A stretch of 31,845 bases of DNA from an uncultured Clostridium sp. GTDB lineage: Bacteria > Bacillota > Clostridia > Clostridiales > Clostridiaceae. Both the position numbers and the translations under genes were made by a program. The number at the start of each line of letters is the position of its first letter. Positions within the stretch are counted from its first letter, which is position 1. Of this stretch, positions 24,571 to 31,732 are shown piece after piece. The stretch spans positions 1 to 31,845 of the forward strand of contig NZ_CAAGHK010000054.1 of assembly GCF_900769625.1 (NCBI RefSeq). The letters run 5' to 3'. Under the pieces are notes generated by a model, which was given only the letters and a program-made list of their open reading frames with translations, was not told the DNA's origin and made no database searches.

Positions 24571-26133
24571 TCACCTCTCATTTTCAGTTAACCAAGATTT
24601 TATTATTTCAACTACTTGTTCTGGCTTTTCTGTAGCGTATTTCTTAATTTCATTTTCTAGATGAGACTTTTGAGTTTCTTTCTCGAATTCAATCGGATCA
24701 AATGTTTCTGGTTCTTTAGGTATTATAGTATCGTCAATTAATGTATCTAATAATTGCTCTTCTTCTTCTTCCTTCTGCTTTCTTCTCTTCATTATGAAGT
24801 ATACAAGTCCGCCTAATAAGATAGCTCCTATTATTCCACCTGCAATCATTATAATATTTCTCTTATTAGCCGCTGCTTCTGCATTCATTTCATCAACTGC
24901 AGCTTTTGCTTCATCAACAGCTGTTGTATCAAACTGCTTTCCATTGACAGTAATCTGATCGCCTCTTGTTGGATCTATCCCTATTGCATTAGCAAGTTCC
25001 TGCTGATATTCATCTATTTCTTCAGCAGTAAGATCCTTATTAAGATAAACTGTTGCTGTAAGCCTCTGAACCTTCCCCTGTGCTTCAATAGTCTTTATTT
25101 CATTCTTTCCAGAATCATAATTAGTCTTCTGCTCTTCCTTTGTTGATGCAGACGTTCCGCTATTATTAACAATTTCATTGCTCATGTTGTTATCAACTGG
25201 ACTTTCAGATACTGTTCCATCACCACTATTGTTAGTCTCTTTAGAAGATTCCTGACTAACAATAACCTTATTTGGATCAATTACAGTCTGTGAACTTTGT
25301 TTGGCATCAAAATCTAAACTTGCATTAACTCTTGCTGAAACATTTCCTTTCCCAACAACTGGTTCTAAAAAGTTTAAGATTTCTTTCTTCAATCTATCCT
25401 CATAATCCTGTTCTAACTGATGCTGTTTTGATATAGTTTCAGAACTAGCCTGCCCATTTTCTTCGTCGCTTAAATCCCTAGTAAGTAAGTTTGAGTTCTG
25501 ATCAATAATTGTTACATTTTCCTTTGGAACATTTGGCACGCTTGTTGATACAACTGCAACAATCGCCTTTACCTGATCTTCAGTTAACATTTGTCCATTT
25601 TTAAGAATTAAAGTAACAGAAGCTGATCCATCCGATTTATCTTTTACAAAAACAGAACTTTCGCCCTGTGTTATCTTCACCTTTGCATTTTCTATAGGTT
25701 CAAGACTCTTTATTACTTTTTCGATTTCGCCTTCCATCATTCTTGTTTTCTGAATATTAAACTGTTCATCAGTCATACCAAATGAACTTTGTTCATCCAT
25801 AAGCTCATATCCTGTACTTCCAGACTTAAGATCTGGAGCTAATTCAAGCTTAAGCTTATCTACTTGATCTTTTGGAACCCTTATTGTGTTTGTGCTGCTG
25901 TCTACCTGATTATCAATCTTTTGTGTTGTAAGATAATCAACTACTGTTTTTGCATCAGCTGTATCCAAATTAGAAAATAAAACTGCATATTTGTTGGATG
26001 CTGTATAAACAACAGTACTTATAATAGCCACTATAACTGCTATCACAGACGCAATTATTGCAATTTTAATCTTCTTACTCTGAGATTTAAACTTCTCAAA
26101 AAGTTCTTTAACTTTTTCTAAAAGTTTGTTCAT
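24571..26133 (-). CDS. fliF: Flagellar MS-ring protein FliF
   Basis: Forms the membrane ring on which rotor and rod are built. 520 residues; membrane helix 1 about 22-44, periplasmic ring domains with the YscJ/FliF pattern (KYAVLFSNLDTADAKTVVDYL; DEQFNIQKTRMMEGEIEKVI), a Ser/Asn-rich insertion (about 285-335), membrane helix 2 about 426-447, then an acidic cytosolic tail ending in the FliG-binding helix. GAGGAG precedes the ATG. It follows fliE by 24 bp. Confidence 0.96.
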   Translation of the reverse strand: MNKLLEKVKELFEKFKSQSKKIKIAIIASVIAVIVAIISTVVYTASNKYAVLFSNLDTADAKTVVDYLTTQKIDNQVDSSTNTIRVPKDQVDKLKLELAPDLKSGSTGYELMDEQSSFGMTDEQFNIQKTRMMEGEIEKVIKSLEPIENAKVKITQGESSVFVKDKSDGSASVTLILKNGQMLTEDQVKAIVAVVSTSVPNVPKENVTIIDQNSNLLTRDLSDEENGQASSETISKQHQLEQDYEDRLKKEILNFLEPVVGKGNVSARVNASLDFDAKQSSQTVIDPNKVIVSQESSKETNNSGDGTVSESPVDNNMSNEIVNNSGTSASTKEEQKTNYDSGKNEIKTIEAQGKVQRLTATVYLNKDLTAEEIDEYQQELANAIGIDPTRGDQITVNGKQFDTTAVDEAKAAVDEMNAEAAANKRNIIMIAGGIIGAILLGGLVYFIMKRRKQKEEEEEQLLDTLIDDTIIPKEPETFDPIEFEKETQKSHLENEIKKYATEKPEQVVEIIKSWLTENER

Positions 26134-26157
26134 TATTTAGCTCTCCTCACCCTAACA

Positions 26158-26481
26158 CTACAATTGCAGTTTTGATAATGTATCATACCCTTCAAGTAAC
26201 TTATCTCTAGTCTGTGTTAAAAATTGAAGGCAAAGACTAGCTTCCTGATTTTTAACCATAACCTCATCAATGTTTACGTCATCACCTCTCACGAATGCAC
26301 TTGTTGCTTCATCAGATGCGACAAGTTTTTCATTTGTTCCATCTATAGCACTTTTTAATACACTACTGAAAGTATTATCATTTGTAGTTTGAGCTTTATT
26401 ATTGTCAGCATTGTTAAACCTGCTATTGAATTTAGCTTTGAACAACGCTTCCTGCCTAGCAAAATTATCTTCAATTCTCAT
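26158..26481 (-). CDS. fliE: Flagellar hook-basal body protein FliE
   Basis: Small export substrate joining the MS ring to the rod. 107 residues; the C-terminal half has the FliE signature VDEVMVKNQEASLCLQFLTQ followed by TRDKLLEGYDTLSKLQL, with the usual alpha-helical end. The N-terminal 50 residues are variable. It lies between flgC and fliF, the invariant order. Start is ATG. Confidence 0.92.
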   Translation of the reverse strand: MRIEDNFARQEALFKAKFNSRFNNADNNKAQTTNDNTFSSVLKSAIDGTNEKLVASDEATSAFVRGDDVNIDEVMVKNQEASLCLQFLTQTRDKLLEGYDTLSKLQL

Positions 26482-26495
26482 AATTTAAATTCTCC

Positions 26496-26903
26496 CTACT
26501 TTCCTATTTCTAATGCCTTTGAAAACATACTTTTAAGCGCGTTAAATGTATCAACATTGGCCTCATAAGACCTAGTTGCTACCATCATATCAGCCATCTC
26601 ATTTAATACATTAACATTAGGCATAGTCACATATCCATCTGCATCTGCATCTGGATGATTAGGATTATATTCCTTTCTTAATGGCGACTGATCTTTTTCA
26701 ATTTTAACAGCTTTTACACCTGCCATTTCTTTATTAGCATCTAGTGCTTCCTGAAATACTGCAATTCTCCTTACATATGGTCCGCTTCCATCAGCACTTC
26801 GTGTGGTACTTGCGTTTGCCATATTAGAAGTTATGGTATCCATTCTCAACCTTTCAGCCGAAAGTCCAGTTGCACTTATCTGCATAGATTTAAATGGATT
26901 CAT
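26496..26903 (-). CDS. flgC: Flagellar proximal rod protein FlgC
   Basis: 135 residues, the usual size. N-terminal MNPFKSMQISATGLSAERLRMD, then TITSNMANASTTRSADGSG-PYVRR and a C-terminal end DMMVATRSYEANVDTFNALKSMFSKALEIGK (in two parts), all diagnostic of FlgC. Export substrate of the rod, 12 bp after flgB and 14 bp before fliE. Confidence 0.96.
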   Translation of the reverse strand: MNPFKSMQISATGLSAERLRMDTITSNMANASTTRSADGSGPYVRRIAVFQEALDANKEMAGVKAVKIEKDQSPLRKEYNPNHPDADADGYVTMPNVNVLNEMADMMVATRSYEANVDTFNALKSMFSKALEIGK

Positions 26904-26915
26904 CTAAATCCCCCC

Positions 26916-27362
26916 TTATTTTATAACTGTTTTAAGATTATTAAACTTATTGTTAATACTAGTAATTAAAGCATTGTACTTTAATGTGTTTGCTGCCTGA
27001 TTAACTTTTTCAATTTCTAGATCAACATTATTGCCATCTATTCTCATGCTCGTACTATTATCTTGCTGTACTCTTATACCATTCCCATAGGTATTTTCAT
27101 CATCAGATAAATGGCTATATTTAGTTCTCTTTAAATTTGATGTATTAGTTGTATAATGATTATCATTAGTTGTCCTCATTTTAAAACCTGAATCAGACTC
27201 ATTTTTTAAATTTTCTTCAAAAACCACACTAAACTTCTTATAATTTTTCGTATTTATATTTGCCATATTATTAGCAATGGTTTTTGCTCTCAGATTTGAT
27301 GCTCTTAATCCTGATTTAATTAAATCATAAGTATCTTTACTGCTGCCATTTAGTATTTTCAT
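26916..27362 (-). CDS. flgB: Flagellar proximal rod protein FlgB
   Basis: First gene of the operon. 148 residues; the N-terminal helix LIKSGLRASNLRAKTIANNMAN followed by TKNYKKFSVVFEENL is the FlgB start (shown in parts), and the C-terminus has NNVDLEIEKVNQAANTLKYNAL. ATG at 27362 with GAGGGAAG nine bases upstream. The leader from the riboswitch terminator is about 460 nt long, similar to the roughly 0.5-kb leader reported for C. difficile flgB. Confidence 0.95.
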   Translation of the reverse strand: MKILNGSSKDTYDLIKSGLRASNLRAKTIANNMANINTKNYKKFSVVFEENLKNESDSGFKMRTTNDNHYTTNTSNLKRTKYSHLSDDENTYGNGIRVQQDNSTSMRIDGNNVDLEIEKVNQAANTLKYNALITSINNKFNNLKTVIK

Positions 27363-27819
27363 AAATTCACTTCCCTCATACTTTTCACTTAAGTTCTACT
27401 CTCCTAGAAATTCTAAACTATTCTATTTTAATTATAAAATAATCATAATAATTCCGCCATATTTTTTTACTTTTTTTATCTAATTTAATGTAATTCCTCA
27501 AGATAATTTTACCATTAATTATCTATTTTGTATATTCAAGTCGAAATTTCCTATAATTTTTTATATTTTTCTAATTCTCAAATTTAATTTTTCGACATTT
27601 TCCGTTATTTGAATTTCACAGTATGTTATCAAATCCCCCACTCCTTGTATTATTATATTTTATCATCAGATTAGTTTTAGTTTATTCTACAAAAATAAAT
27701 GTACATTTTCAAGTCTACTACATCTTATATATATTATAAGACATAAAATTACATATAAATCAATCGAAATTTATTTAATTAAATATTTTTATAATTAAAA
27801 ATAGCTTCTTTTTTCACAT
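27363..27819 (-). promoter_or_regulatory. Long 5' leader of the flagellar operon
   Basis: 457 bp between the riboswitch terminator and flgB, about 80% AT by eye. It includes hairpin arms GTCGAAA (27540-27546) / TTTCGAC (27590-27596) and a palindrome TCTTATA/TATAAGA (27723-27741). A TTG-start frame of 23 codons with AAGGAG eight bases ahead (27561-27632) is possible but weak. I see no other gene. No long inverted repeats like the invertible flagellar switch of C. difficile were found. Confidence 0.5.
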
Positions 27820-27847
27820 AAAAAAACTACTTAATATTAAAGTAGTC
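27820..27847 (-). terminator. Riboswitch-controlled intrinsic terminator
   Basis: Minus strand: ACTACTT (27846-27840), 7-nt loop, AAGTAGT (27832-27826), then a run of T (27826-27820). The 5' arm with its flank, AGACTACT (27848-27841), is the exact complement of AGTAGTCT in the aptamer (27931-27924), so an antiterminator can form. Confidence 0.8.
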
Positions 27848-27899
27848 TTAATCTAACTAACTATATAACAAATAGACTAGTTATTCAAAAAGTAAAACA

Positions 27900-27983
27900 T
27901 ACTCTTTGGCAGCTGGCTGGCATAGACTACTAATCTTTAGCCCCTGTAGTTTTGCGTCACTAACTTTCATTAGTTTTGCCTAT
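27900..27983 (-). promoter_or_regulatory. c-di-GMP-I (GEMM) riboswitch aptamer
   Basis: Minus strand elements in order: AGGCAAAA; a stem CTAAT-GAAA-GTTAG with GNRA tetraloop; GACGCAAA; ACTACAGGGGCTAA; GTAGT closing the second stem; then GCCAGCCAGCTGCC, whose TGCC pairs with the first GGCA. These are the conserved parts of the c-di-GMP-I class. It lies about 540 nt upstream of flgB and about 55 nt before a terminator, as in the known OFF-type riboswitch before C. difficile flgB. High c-di-GMP is therefore expected to stop transcription of the flagellar operon. Confidence 0.88.
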
Positions 27984-27997
27984 TAAATTATAATTTA

Positions 27998-28026
27998 ATT
28001 ATATACCAAATCATTCTGTATTTCCA
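27998..28026 (-). promoter_or_regulatory. Candidate sigma-A promoter of the flagellar operon
   Basis: TATAAT (28003-27998) with TGGAAA (28026-28021) at 17-bp spacing; the start would be about 27991, just before the aptamer. The -35 box matches consensus at four of six. Another TATAAT (27992-27987) overlaps too closely with the aptamer. There is no sigma-28-type box, which suits an early-class operon. Confidence 0.4.
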
Positions 28027-28036
28027 CCCAAAATAC

Positions 28037-28077
28037 TAATGAGCTAGATTAAAATACATTTAAATTCTAGCTCATTA
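28037..28077 (-). terminator. Terminator of the flagellin gene
   Basis: Perfect 12-bp arms TAATGAGCTAGA (28037-28048) and TCTAGCTCATTA (28066-28077), 17-nt loop. It lies 64 nt after the flagellin stop and just before the flagellar operon promoter. The minus-strand tail is GTATTTTGGG, only moderately T-rich. Confidence 0.65.
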
Positions 28078-28140
28078 ATTATTATCTATTATATTTATAT
28101 AATTTCCTTGTGCAATAATTCAACCATATTTTATATTTTA

Positions 28141-28971
28141 TTATCTTGGAATAGTACCTATAATCTGAAGAGCATCCTGTGGTATATTATTGGCTTGTGC
28201 TATAAGGCTTATGGATGACTGCATTAATATCTGATTTGTTGAATATTTTACATATTCTTTTACAATATCAGCATCTCCAATTGAACTTTGAGCGTTTGTA
28301 AGGTTAATACTTTTAGCACTTATATTTTCAGCTGTTTCTTCTAAACTATTTTGAATAGCTCCATAATTACCTCTAACTCTTGAAACCATACTTATTGCAT
28401 TATCTACCTTTGATATACAGTCATCATCCTTTGTAACATCAAGTTTATCAATACCCAAATTTTCTATTGATATATTAAAAGTTGGTATATCAATAGTATC
28501 ACTCTCCATAGAACCTACTAATGCCTTTTTATAATTTACTTCAAGACCCTCAATACTGCTATCGGATATACCAATTCCATTAAAACTTGTATTATTAACT
28601 AAATCCTTAAGTCCATCTCTTAACCCAACAATTTCATCCTGAATTGCATTTCTATCATCCGTAGATAATGTACCCGTCTTTGCTTTTACAGCAAGTTCCT
28701 TCATTCTACTTAAAGTATCATTCATCTCCTGCATAGCACCATCATATGTTTGAATCATAGATGTTGTATCTTGAATATTCTGTTCAGCCTTCTTAGTGCT
28801 CAATAATTGAATCTTTAAACTTTCATTTTCCCCAATTTTATTAGGATTATCCTTTGCACTATTAATTTTTTTGCCTGTACTGATATTGTTAAGAGCCTTA
28901 GATCCCTTAGAAATGCTATTGCTATAACTTCTAAATATATTTAATGAGTACATATTTTTATTTAATCTCAT
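28141..28971 (-). CDS. Divergent flagellin
   Basis: Filament subunit, 276 residues. N-terminal D0/D1: MRLNKNMYSLNIFRSYSNSI, LNNISTGKKINSAKDNPNKIG, AEQNIQDTTSMIQTYDGAM; C-terminal D1/D0: RVRGNYGAIQNSLEETAENI, QILMQSSISLIAQANNIPQ. There is almost no variable D2/D3 domain. The core differs from the usual LSSGLRINRAGDDAAGLAIS type and the end IIGTIPR is unusual. It could be a minor or alternative flagellin; FlgL is less likely because of the full flagellin ends. It is 31 bp after the yjfB-like gene with AAAGGAGG before ATG, and probably shares that gene's sigma-28-like promoter. Confidence 0.88.
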   Translation of the reverse strand: MRLNKNMYSLNIFRSYSNSISKGSKALNNISTGKKINSAKDNPNKIGENESLKIQLLSTKKAEQNIQDTTSMIQTYDGAMQEMNDTLSRMKELAVKAKTGTLSTDDRNAIQDEIVGLRDGLKDLVNNTSFNGIGISDSSIEGLEVNYKKALVGSMESDTIDIPTFNISIENLGIDKLDVTKDDDCISKVDNAISMVSRVRGNYGAIQNSLEETAENISAKSINLTNAQSSIGDADIVKEYVKYSTNQILMQSSISLIAQANNIPQDALQIIGTIPR

Positions 28972-29002
28972 ACTTATCCTCCTTTCTTAAATAAATAAAA
29001 TT

Positions 29003-29179
29003 TTAAATTCTTGTATCGATTATATTTCCTAAATTAGGATCAGATACTTCACTTATCATATTGGTTATTTGAGTAGCAGCTTCTACACCATCATTCATAG
29101 CCATTTTGGTAACTGATGTTGAAACCTTTGTAGCTAAATCCATCTGACTCATAGCTATTGCTAAACTTGCTATATCCAT
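29003..29179 (-). CDS. YjfB-like putative motility protein
   Basis: 58 residues: MDIASLAIAMSQMDLATKVS, then TKMAMNDGVEAATQITNMIS and an end with DPNLGNIIDTRI. This is the pattern of the small YjfB family (putative motility protein, PF14070), whose function is unknown; Bacillus subtilis yjfB belongs to the sigma-D regulon as far as I recall. AAGGAGG stands seven bases before the ATG. It is followed by the flagellin gene, so the two are probably one transcript. Confidence 0.8.
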   Translation of the reverse strand: MDIASLAIAMSQMDLATKVSTSVTKMAMNDGVEAATQITNMISEVSDPNLGNIIDTRI

Positions 29180-29216
29180 TTATTATTCCTCCTTATTTTT
29201 TGCTAATTATTATTTA

Positions 29217-29243
29217 TTATCGAACATAATAAAAGAATATTAA
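29217..29243 (-). promoter_or_regulatory. Sigma-28 (sigma-D)-like promoter of yjfB-flagellin
   Basis: Minus strand TTAA (29243-29240), 15-bp spacer, TTCGATAA (29224-29217). Against TAAA-N15-GCCGATAA this is 3/4 and 6/8. It lies 38 bp before the yjfB ATG, fitting transcription by the FliA encoded in this window. Confidence 0.55.
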
Positions 29244-29245
29244 GT

Positions 29246-29263
29246 AATACTAGCTTTAGTATT
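29246..29263. other. Small hairpin upstream of the yjfB promoter
   Basis: AATACTA (29246-29252) and TAGTATT (29257-29263) pair over 7 bp with loop GCTT. A T7 run follows on the plus strand. It may be a leftover terminator; no plus-strand gene is convincing here. Confidence 0.3.
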
Positions 29264-29344
29264 GTTTTTTTATGCAAAGTATATTATGTTTCAGACTATA
29301 TTTTGAGAATCTCAAATATTATTTTTAACAAAAGAGTCTTTAAA

Positions 29345-29551
29345 TTATTTATAACCCAGTATACCGCTTATAAAATTCACCAAAACCATGTAATTATTAA
29401 CAAAGCACTCTATTGCTATATTAAACTTATGTCTTTCATAGCAGTACGTTCCAAATATCTCATCATAATCTGGATAATTATTATATTTTTAAATACTTTT
29501 TCTTATATTTTTTTCTTCATTTTTTACAATCATACACAAAGAAACATTCAT
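29345..29551 (-). pseudogene. Remnant of a family 2 glycosyltransferase gene
   Basis: Behind a good AAGGAGG the frame starts MNVSLCMIVKNEEKNIRKSI, the typical N-terminus of GT2 glycosyltransferases, then meets a TAA at codon 21. In the same frame the sequence continues as NNYPDYDEIFGTYCYERHK, then FNIAIECFVNNYMV, resembling a TPR helix pair as found at the end of clostridial GT2-TPR proteins, and ends at 29345. The catalytic core is gone. Placed between a dead flagellin gene and yjfB, it was probably a flagellin glycosyltransferase (inference). The N-terminal match is clear; the C-terminal one is less certain. Confidence 0.7.
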
Positions 29552-29662
29552 ACTTTTCCTCCTTTTTTATACTTGTATGTATTTATCATGTAATTACGAA
29601 TTTTCTTGAATAAAAGTAACAATAATCAACATAAAATCTTATTTGTTTAATAATAATTTGTG

Positions 29663-29693
29663 CAAAAAAGAGCAGACACTTTGTCCACTCTAT
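29663..29693 (-). terminator. Terminator after the flagellin pseudogene
   Basis: Minus strand AGAG-TG-GACA, AAG loop, TGTC-TG-CTCT and then TTTTTT (into about 29664). The stem has one internal 2x2 mismatch. It lies 14 nt after the pseudogene's final stop, so the transcript end is preserved although the gene is broken. Confidence 0.7.
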
Positions 29694-29706
29694 TTATTAT
29701 TTTTTA

Positions 29707-29996
29707 TTATCTTAATAAGTTAAGAACTTGTGATGGCTGTTGATTAGCTTGAGCAAGCATAGCTTGTGCAGCTTGTTGTCTGAAAGTTTCTTTACACTTG
29801 TTTCTACAGTCTTAAAGTAATTATTAATATTATCAACTGTATCGCTATTTGAAGATGCAAGTGTAATAGTAGCATCACCAGCTCTGTTAATTCTTAAACC
29901 TGATGATAATTTTTCCATTTATTTTTCTGTTTGAGTATTGTTTAAAGCCATATTTCTGTGTGCATTTAAAGCATTCATGTTGTGATTGATTATCAT
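29707..29996 (-). pseudogene. Flagellin pseudogene (canonical type)
   Basis: Starts MIINHNMNALNAHRNMALNN behind GGGAGG, reaches TQTEK and a TAA stop, then goes on in frame as MEKLSSGLRINRAGDA, the canonical flagellin D0/D1. Most of the gene is then deleted: 31 codons further on (TVDNINNYFKTVETSVKKLSD) a frameshift leads to RQQAAQAMLAQANQQPSQVLNLLR and TAA, the perfect flagellin C-terminus. At least three lesions are visible: nonsense, large deletion and frameshift. A flagellin of about 270 residues or more is expected; only about 95 codons remain. The leader, ribosome site and terminator are kept. Confidence 0.92.
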
Positions 29997-30259
29997 AATA
30001 AATTCCTCCCTGATTTTAGGCTCTGACTTCCATGTCATAATTAAGCAATTGAAAAAGTTTTCTTTTTTGCCATCAGCCTGTTATATTATTTCTTCTTTTA
30101 AGAGTTCTGCTTATAAGATTTACACTTTTATACTTGTTGGATATTTATTATACTTTATACGTTTTTTGAAATTTATTTATTTTTTTATATTTTTGTTTTA
30201 ATTTATTGTTATTTCGTTTATATGGTTAATTAGAATAATAATTCTTTTAATATATAAAA
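29997..30259 (-). other. Leader/intergenic region of the dead flagellin gene
   Basis: 263 bp without a gene, very AT-rich. It keeps GGGAGG at about 30004-30009 and an AGGCT/AGCCT hairpin (30079-30075 with 30022-30018) that encloses a GGA, a layout like flagellin leaders bound by CsrA. No sigma-28-like box was recognised here. A plus-strand frame at 29986-30201 looks like chance. Confidence 0.4.
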
Positions 30260-30305
30260 AACAATAACTCTAACTCGCTTGTAAAAACGAATTAGAGTTA
30301 TTGTT
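30260..30305 (-). terminator. Terminator of fliB
   Basis: Arms AACAATAACTCTAACTCG (30260-30277) and CGAATTAGAGTTATTGTT (30288-30305) pair over 18 bp with one G.U/C.A position; loop 10 nt. On the minus strand it leads into TTTTTATATA. It lies 39 nt after the fliB stop. Confidence 0.85.
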
Positions 30306-30344
30306 TATAGTTTATCATGAAAATATTCAGTTTTATTTTTTATA

Positions 30345-31541
30345 TTATCTAGCTAATATAGTTAAATATGCAGTATTATCATATCCTGCCTTTTTAATAT
30401 TTCTATATAAAAGTTTCATATATTTTTCATTATGCTCCATTGCTCTAGAGAATGAATATATTACATTGATTATATCTTCCTTATTGAAGTTATCTCTATC
30501 TTTATTCCATTTAACTGATAATAATTTTTTTAATAAAGAAAAATCAACTATACTTCTTAATATAGGTTCACTTAAATCTTTATCTTTAATTTTCATCATA
30601 CAATTAGAATATAACTTATATACCAAATAATTTTCTAATATATATTCATTTTCTTTAAAATAAATACTAAAGCTTTTTTCTATTTCGCTAATAATTTCTA
30701 CTTGATTATCTTTGCTATCATCAAGCATTTTTCCGAAATCTAATAGTATATTTAAAAATTCACTATTAGTTATTCCAAACGAAGTTCTTAATTTAATTAT
30801 TGAATTGAGAAAAATCCATTTTACTTCCTTAACAGATTTAATATCATCTAATGATTTGATAAATTTATCATCAGTAATAATATTTGTAAGTTCCTCTATT
30901 AATTCATCAATTTTATTGTACTCTCCGCATTTAATTAACTTTTGTATTTTTTCCTGACAAAATTTTATTAGAGTGATTCTTTTCCATAGTTCAATTTCTC
31001 TAAATTGTGCTATTTCAATAAAAAATCCTCTTGACTTCCAAAATAAATCGTATACTGCCTTATCAAAATTTTCTTCTTCTATATTGAATTTATCTAATTC
31101 ACTCAATCTTTCTTCTTCTAATACAAATGACATTTTTTCTTTTATATCAATTAACTCTCTCGCAACTTCCGGACATGATAATAACAAATTTCTTTCAATC
31201 ATATCTCCATATTTCTTTATACTTCTCGGATATAGCTTACATGTATTGCAAAGGTAATCTGATCCCAGATTTATATAAACGTTGCAAAGATTATCCTGAT
31301 TTAAGAATACACACTTTTTTTCATCATTTAACTTCATCTTTCCATAGTTCATTATATTGTTATTGACTCTATCTCTTTTTATTCCTTGATTTAAAACTTT
31401 TCCGAATTCACCTTTAACTTTTTTGTATTCATTATAAGTTTTTTTATCTATAGAAACCGTCCATCCTATACAACAGCTGTCCTTACATTTATCAGCTGTA
31501 CATTCAAATTTTTCATAATATATAGGTTTCAATACTTTCAT
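30345..31541 (-). CDS. fliB: Flagellin lysine-N-methylase FliB
   Basis: Methylates lysines on flagellin, known from Salmonella. 398 residues from the chosen ATG. The N-terminal third is cysteine-rich: C14, C19, C23 and C24 (CTADKCKDSCC), then C77, C86, C98, C101 and C123, the YkgJ-like pattern of the FliB family that probably binds metal or an Fe-S cluster. The rest is helical and variable, as is normal. The open frame goes up to ATG at 31574, but that codon has no ribosome site and lies only a few bases after the predicted transcript start; GGGG stands 11 bases before ATG 31541 and the protein then begins MKVLKPIYYEKF. It is monocistronic. Confidence 0.88.
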   Translation of the reverse strand: MKVLKPIYYEKFECTADKCKDSCCIGWTVSIDKKTYNEYKKVKGEFGKVLNQGIKRDRVNNNIMNYGKMKLNDEKKCVFLNQDNLCNVYINLGSDYLCNTCKLYPRSIKKYGDMIERNLLLSCPEVARELIDIKEKMSFVLEEERLSELDKFNIEEENFDKAVYDLFWKSRGFFIEIAQFREIELWKRITLIKFCQEKIQKLIKCGEYNKIDELIEELTNIITDDKFIKSLDDIKSVKEVKWIFLNSIIKLRTSFGITNSEFLNILLDFGKMLDDSKDNQVEIISEIEKSFSIYFKENEYILENYLVYKLYSNCMMKIKDKDLSEPILRSIVDFSLLKKLLSVKWNKDRDNFNKEDIINVIYSFSRAMEHNEKYMKLLYRNIKKAGYDNTAYLTILAR

Positions 31542-31587
31542 CTTCTCTTTATCCCCTTTATTGTTATATGACATTATTCTTACTTAT

Positions 31588-31614
31588 TTATCGTATTTTT
31601 TCACAATTTCTTTA
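31588..31614 (-). promoter_or_regulatory. Sigma-28 (sigma-D)-type promoter of fliB
   Basis: Minus strand TAAA (31614-31611), exact 15-bp spacer, TACGATAA (31595-31588): perfect -35 and 6/8 in the -10 of TAAA-N15-GCCGATAA. The predicted start (about 31581) leaves a 40-nt leader before ATG 31541. It ties fliB to the late flagellar class. Confidence 0.7.
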
Positions 31615-31732
31615 ATATTTTTTAATTTCATTTCAAAACCACTATTATTTTTTTCATTATTTATTATTAAAATACTAGTTGCTCAGTATACTCTACTCAT
31701 CAATTTATAAAATCTTATCTATATAAAATCAG

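Noticed and set aside
27363..27820. Possible invertible flagellar switch as in C. difficile
   Set aside because: Only short arms (7 bp GTCGAAA/TTTCGAC) were found, far below the roughly 21-bp inverted repeats of that switch, and no recombinase is nearby.
28141..28971. Hook-filament junction protein FlgL instead of flagellin
   Set aside because: Both terminal D0/D1 segments match flagellin, including the AQANN-P end; FlgL has a different N-terminus and usually sits next to flgK.
29303..29593. Plus-strand frame of 96 codons, hydrophobic
   Set aside because: It lies antisense to the glycosyltransferase remnant, is built from AT-rich Ile/Phe/Tyr codons and has no ribosome site or known pattern.
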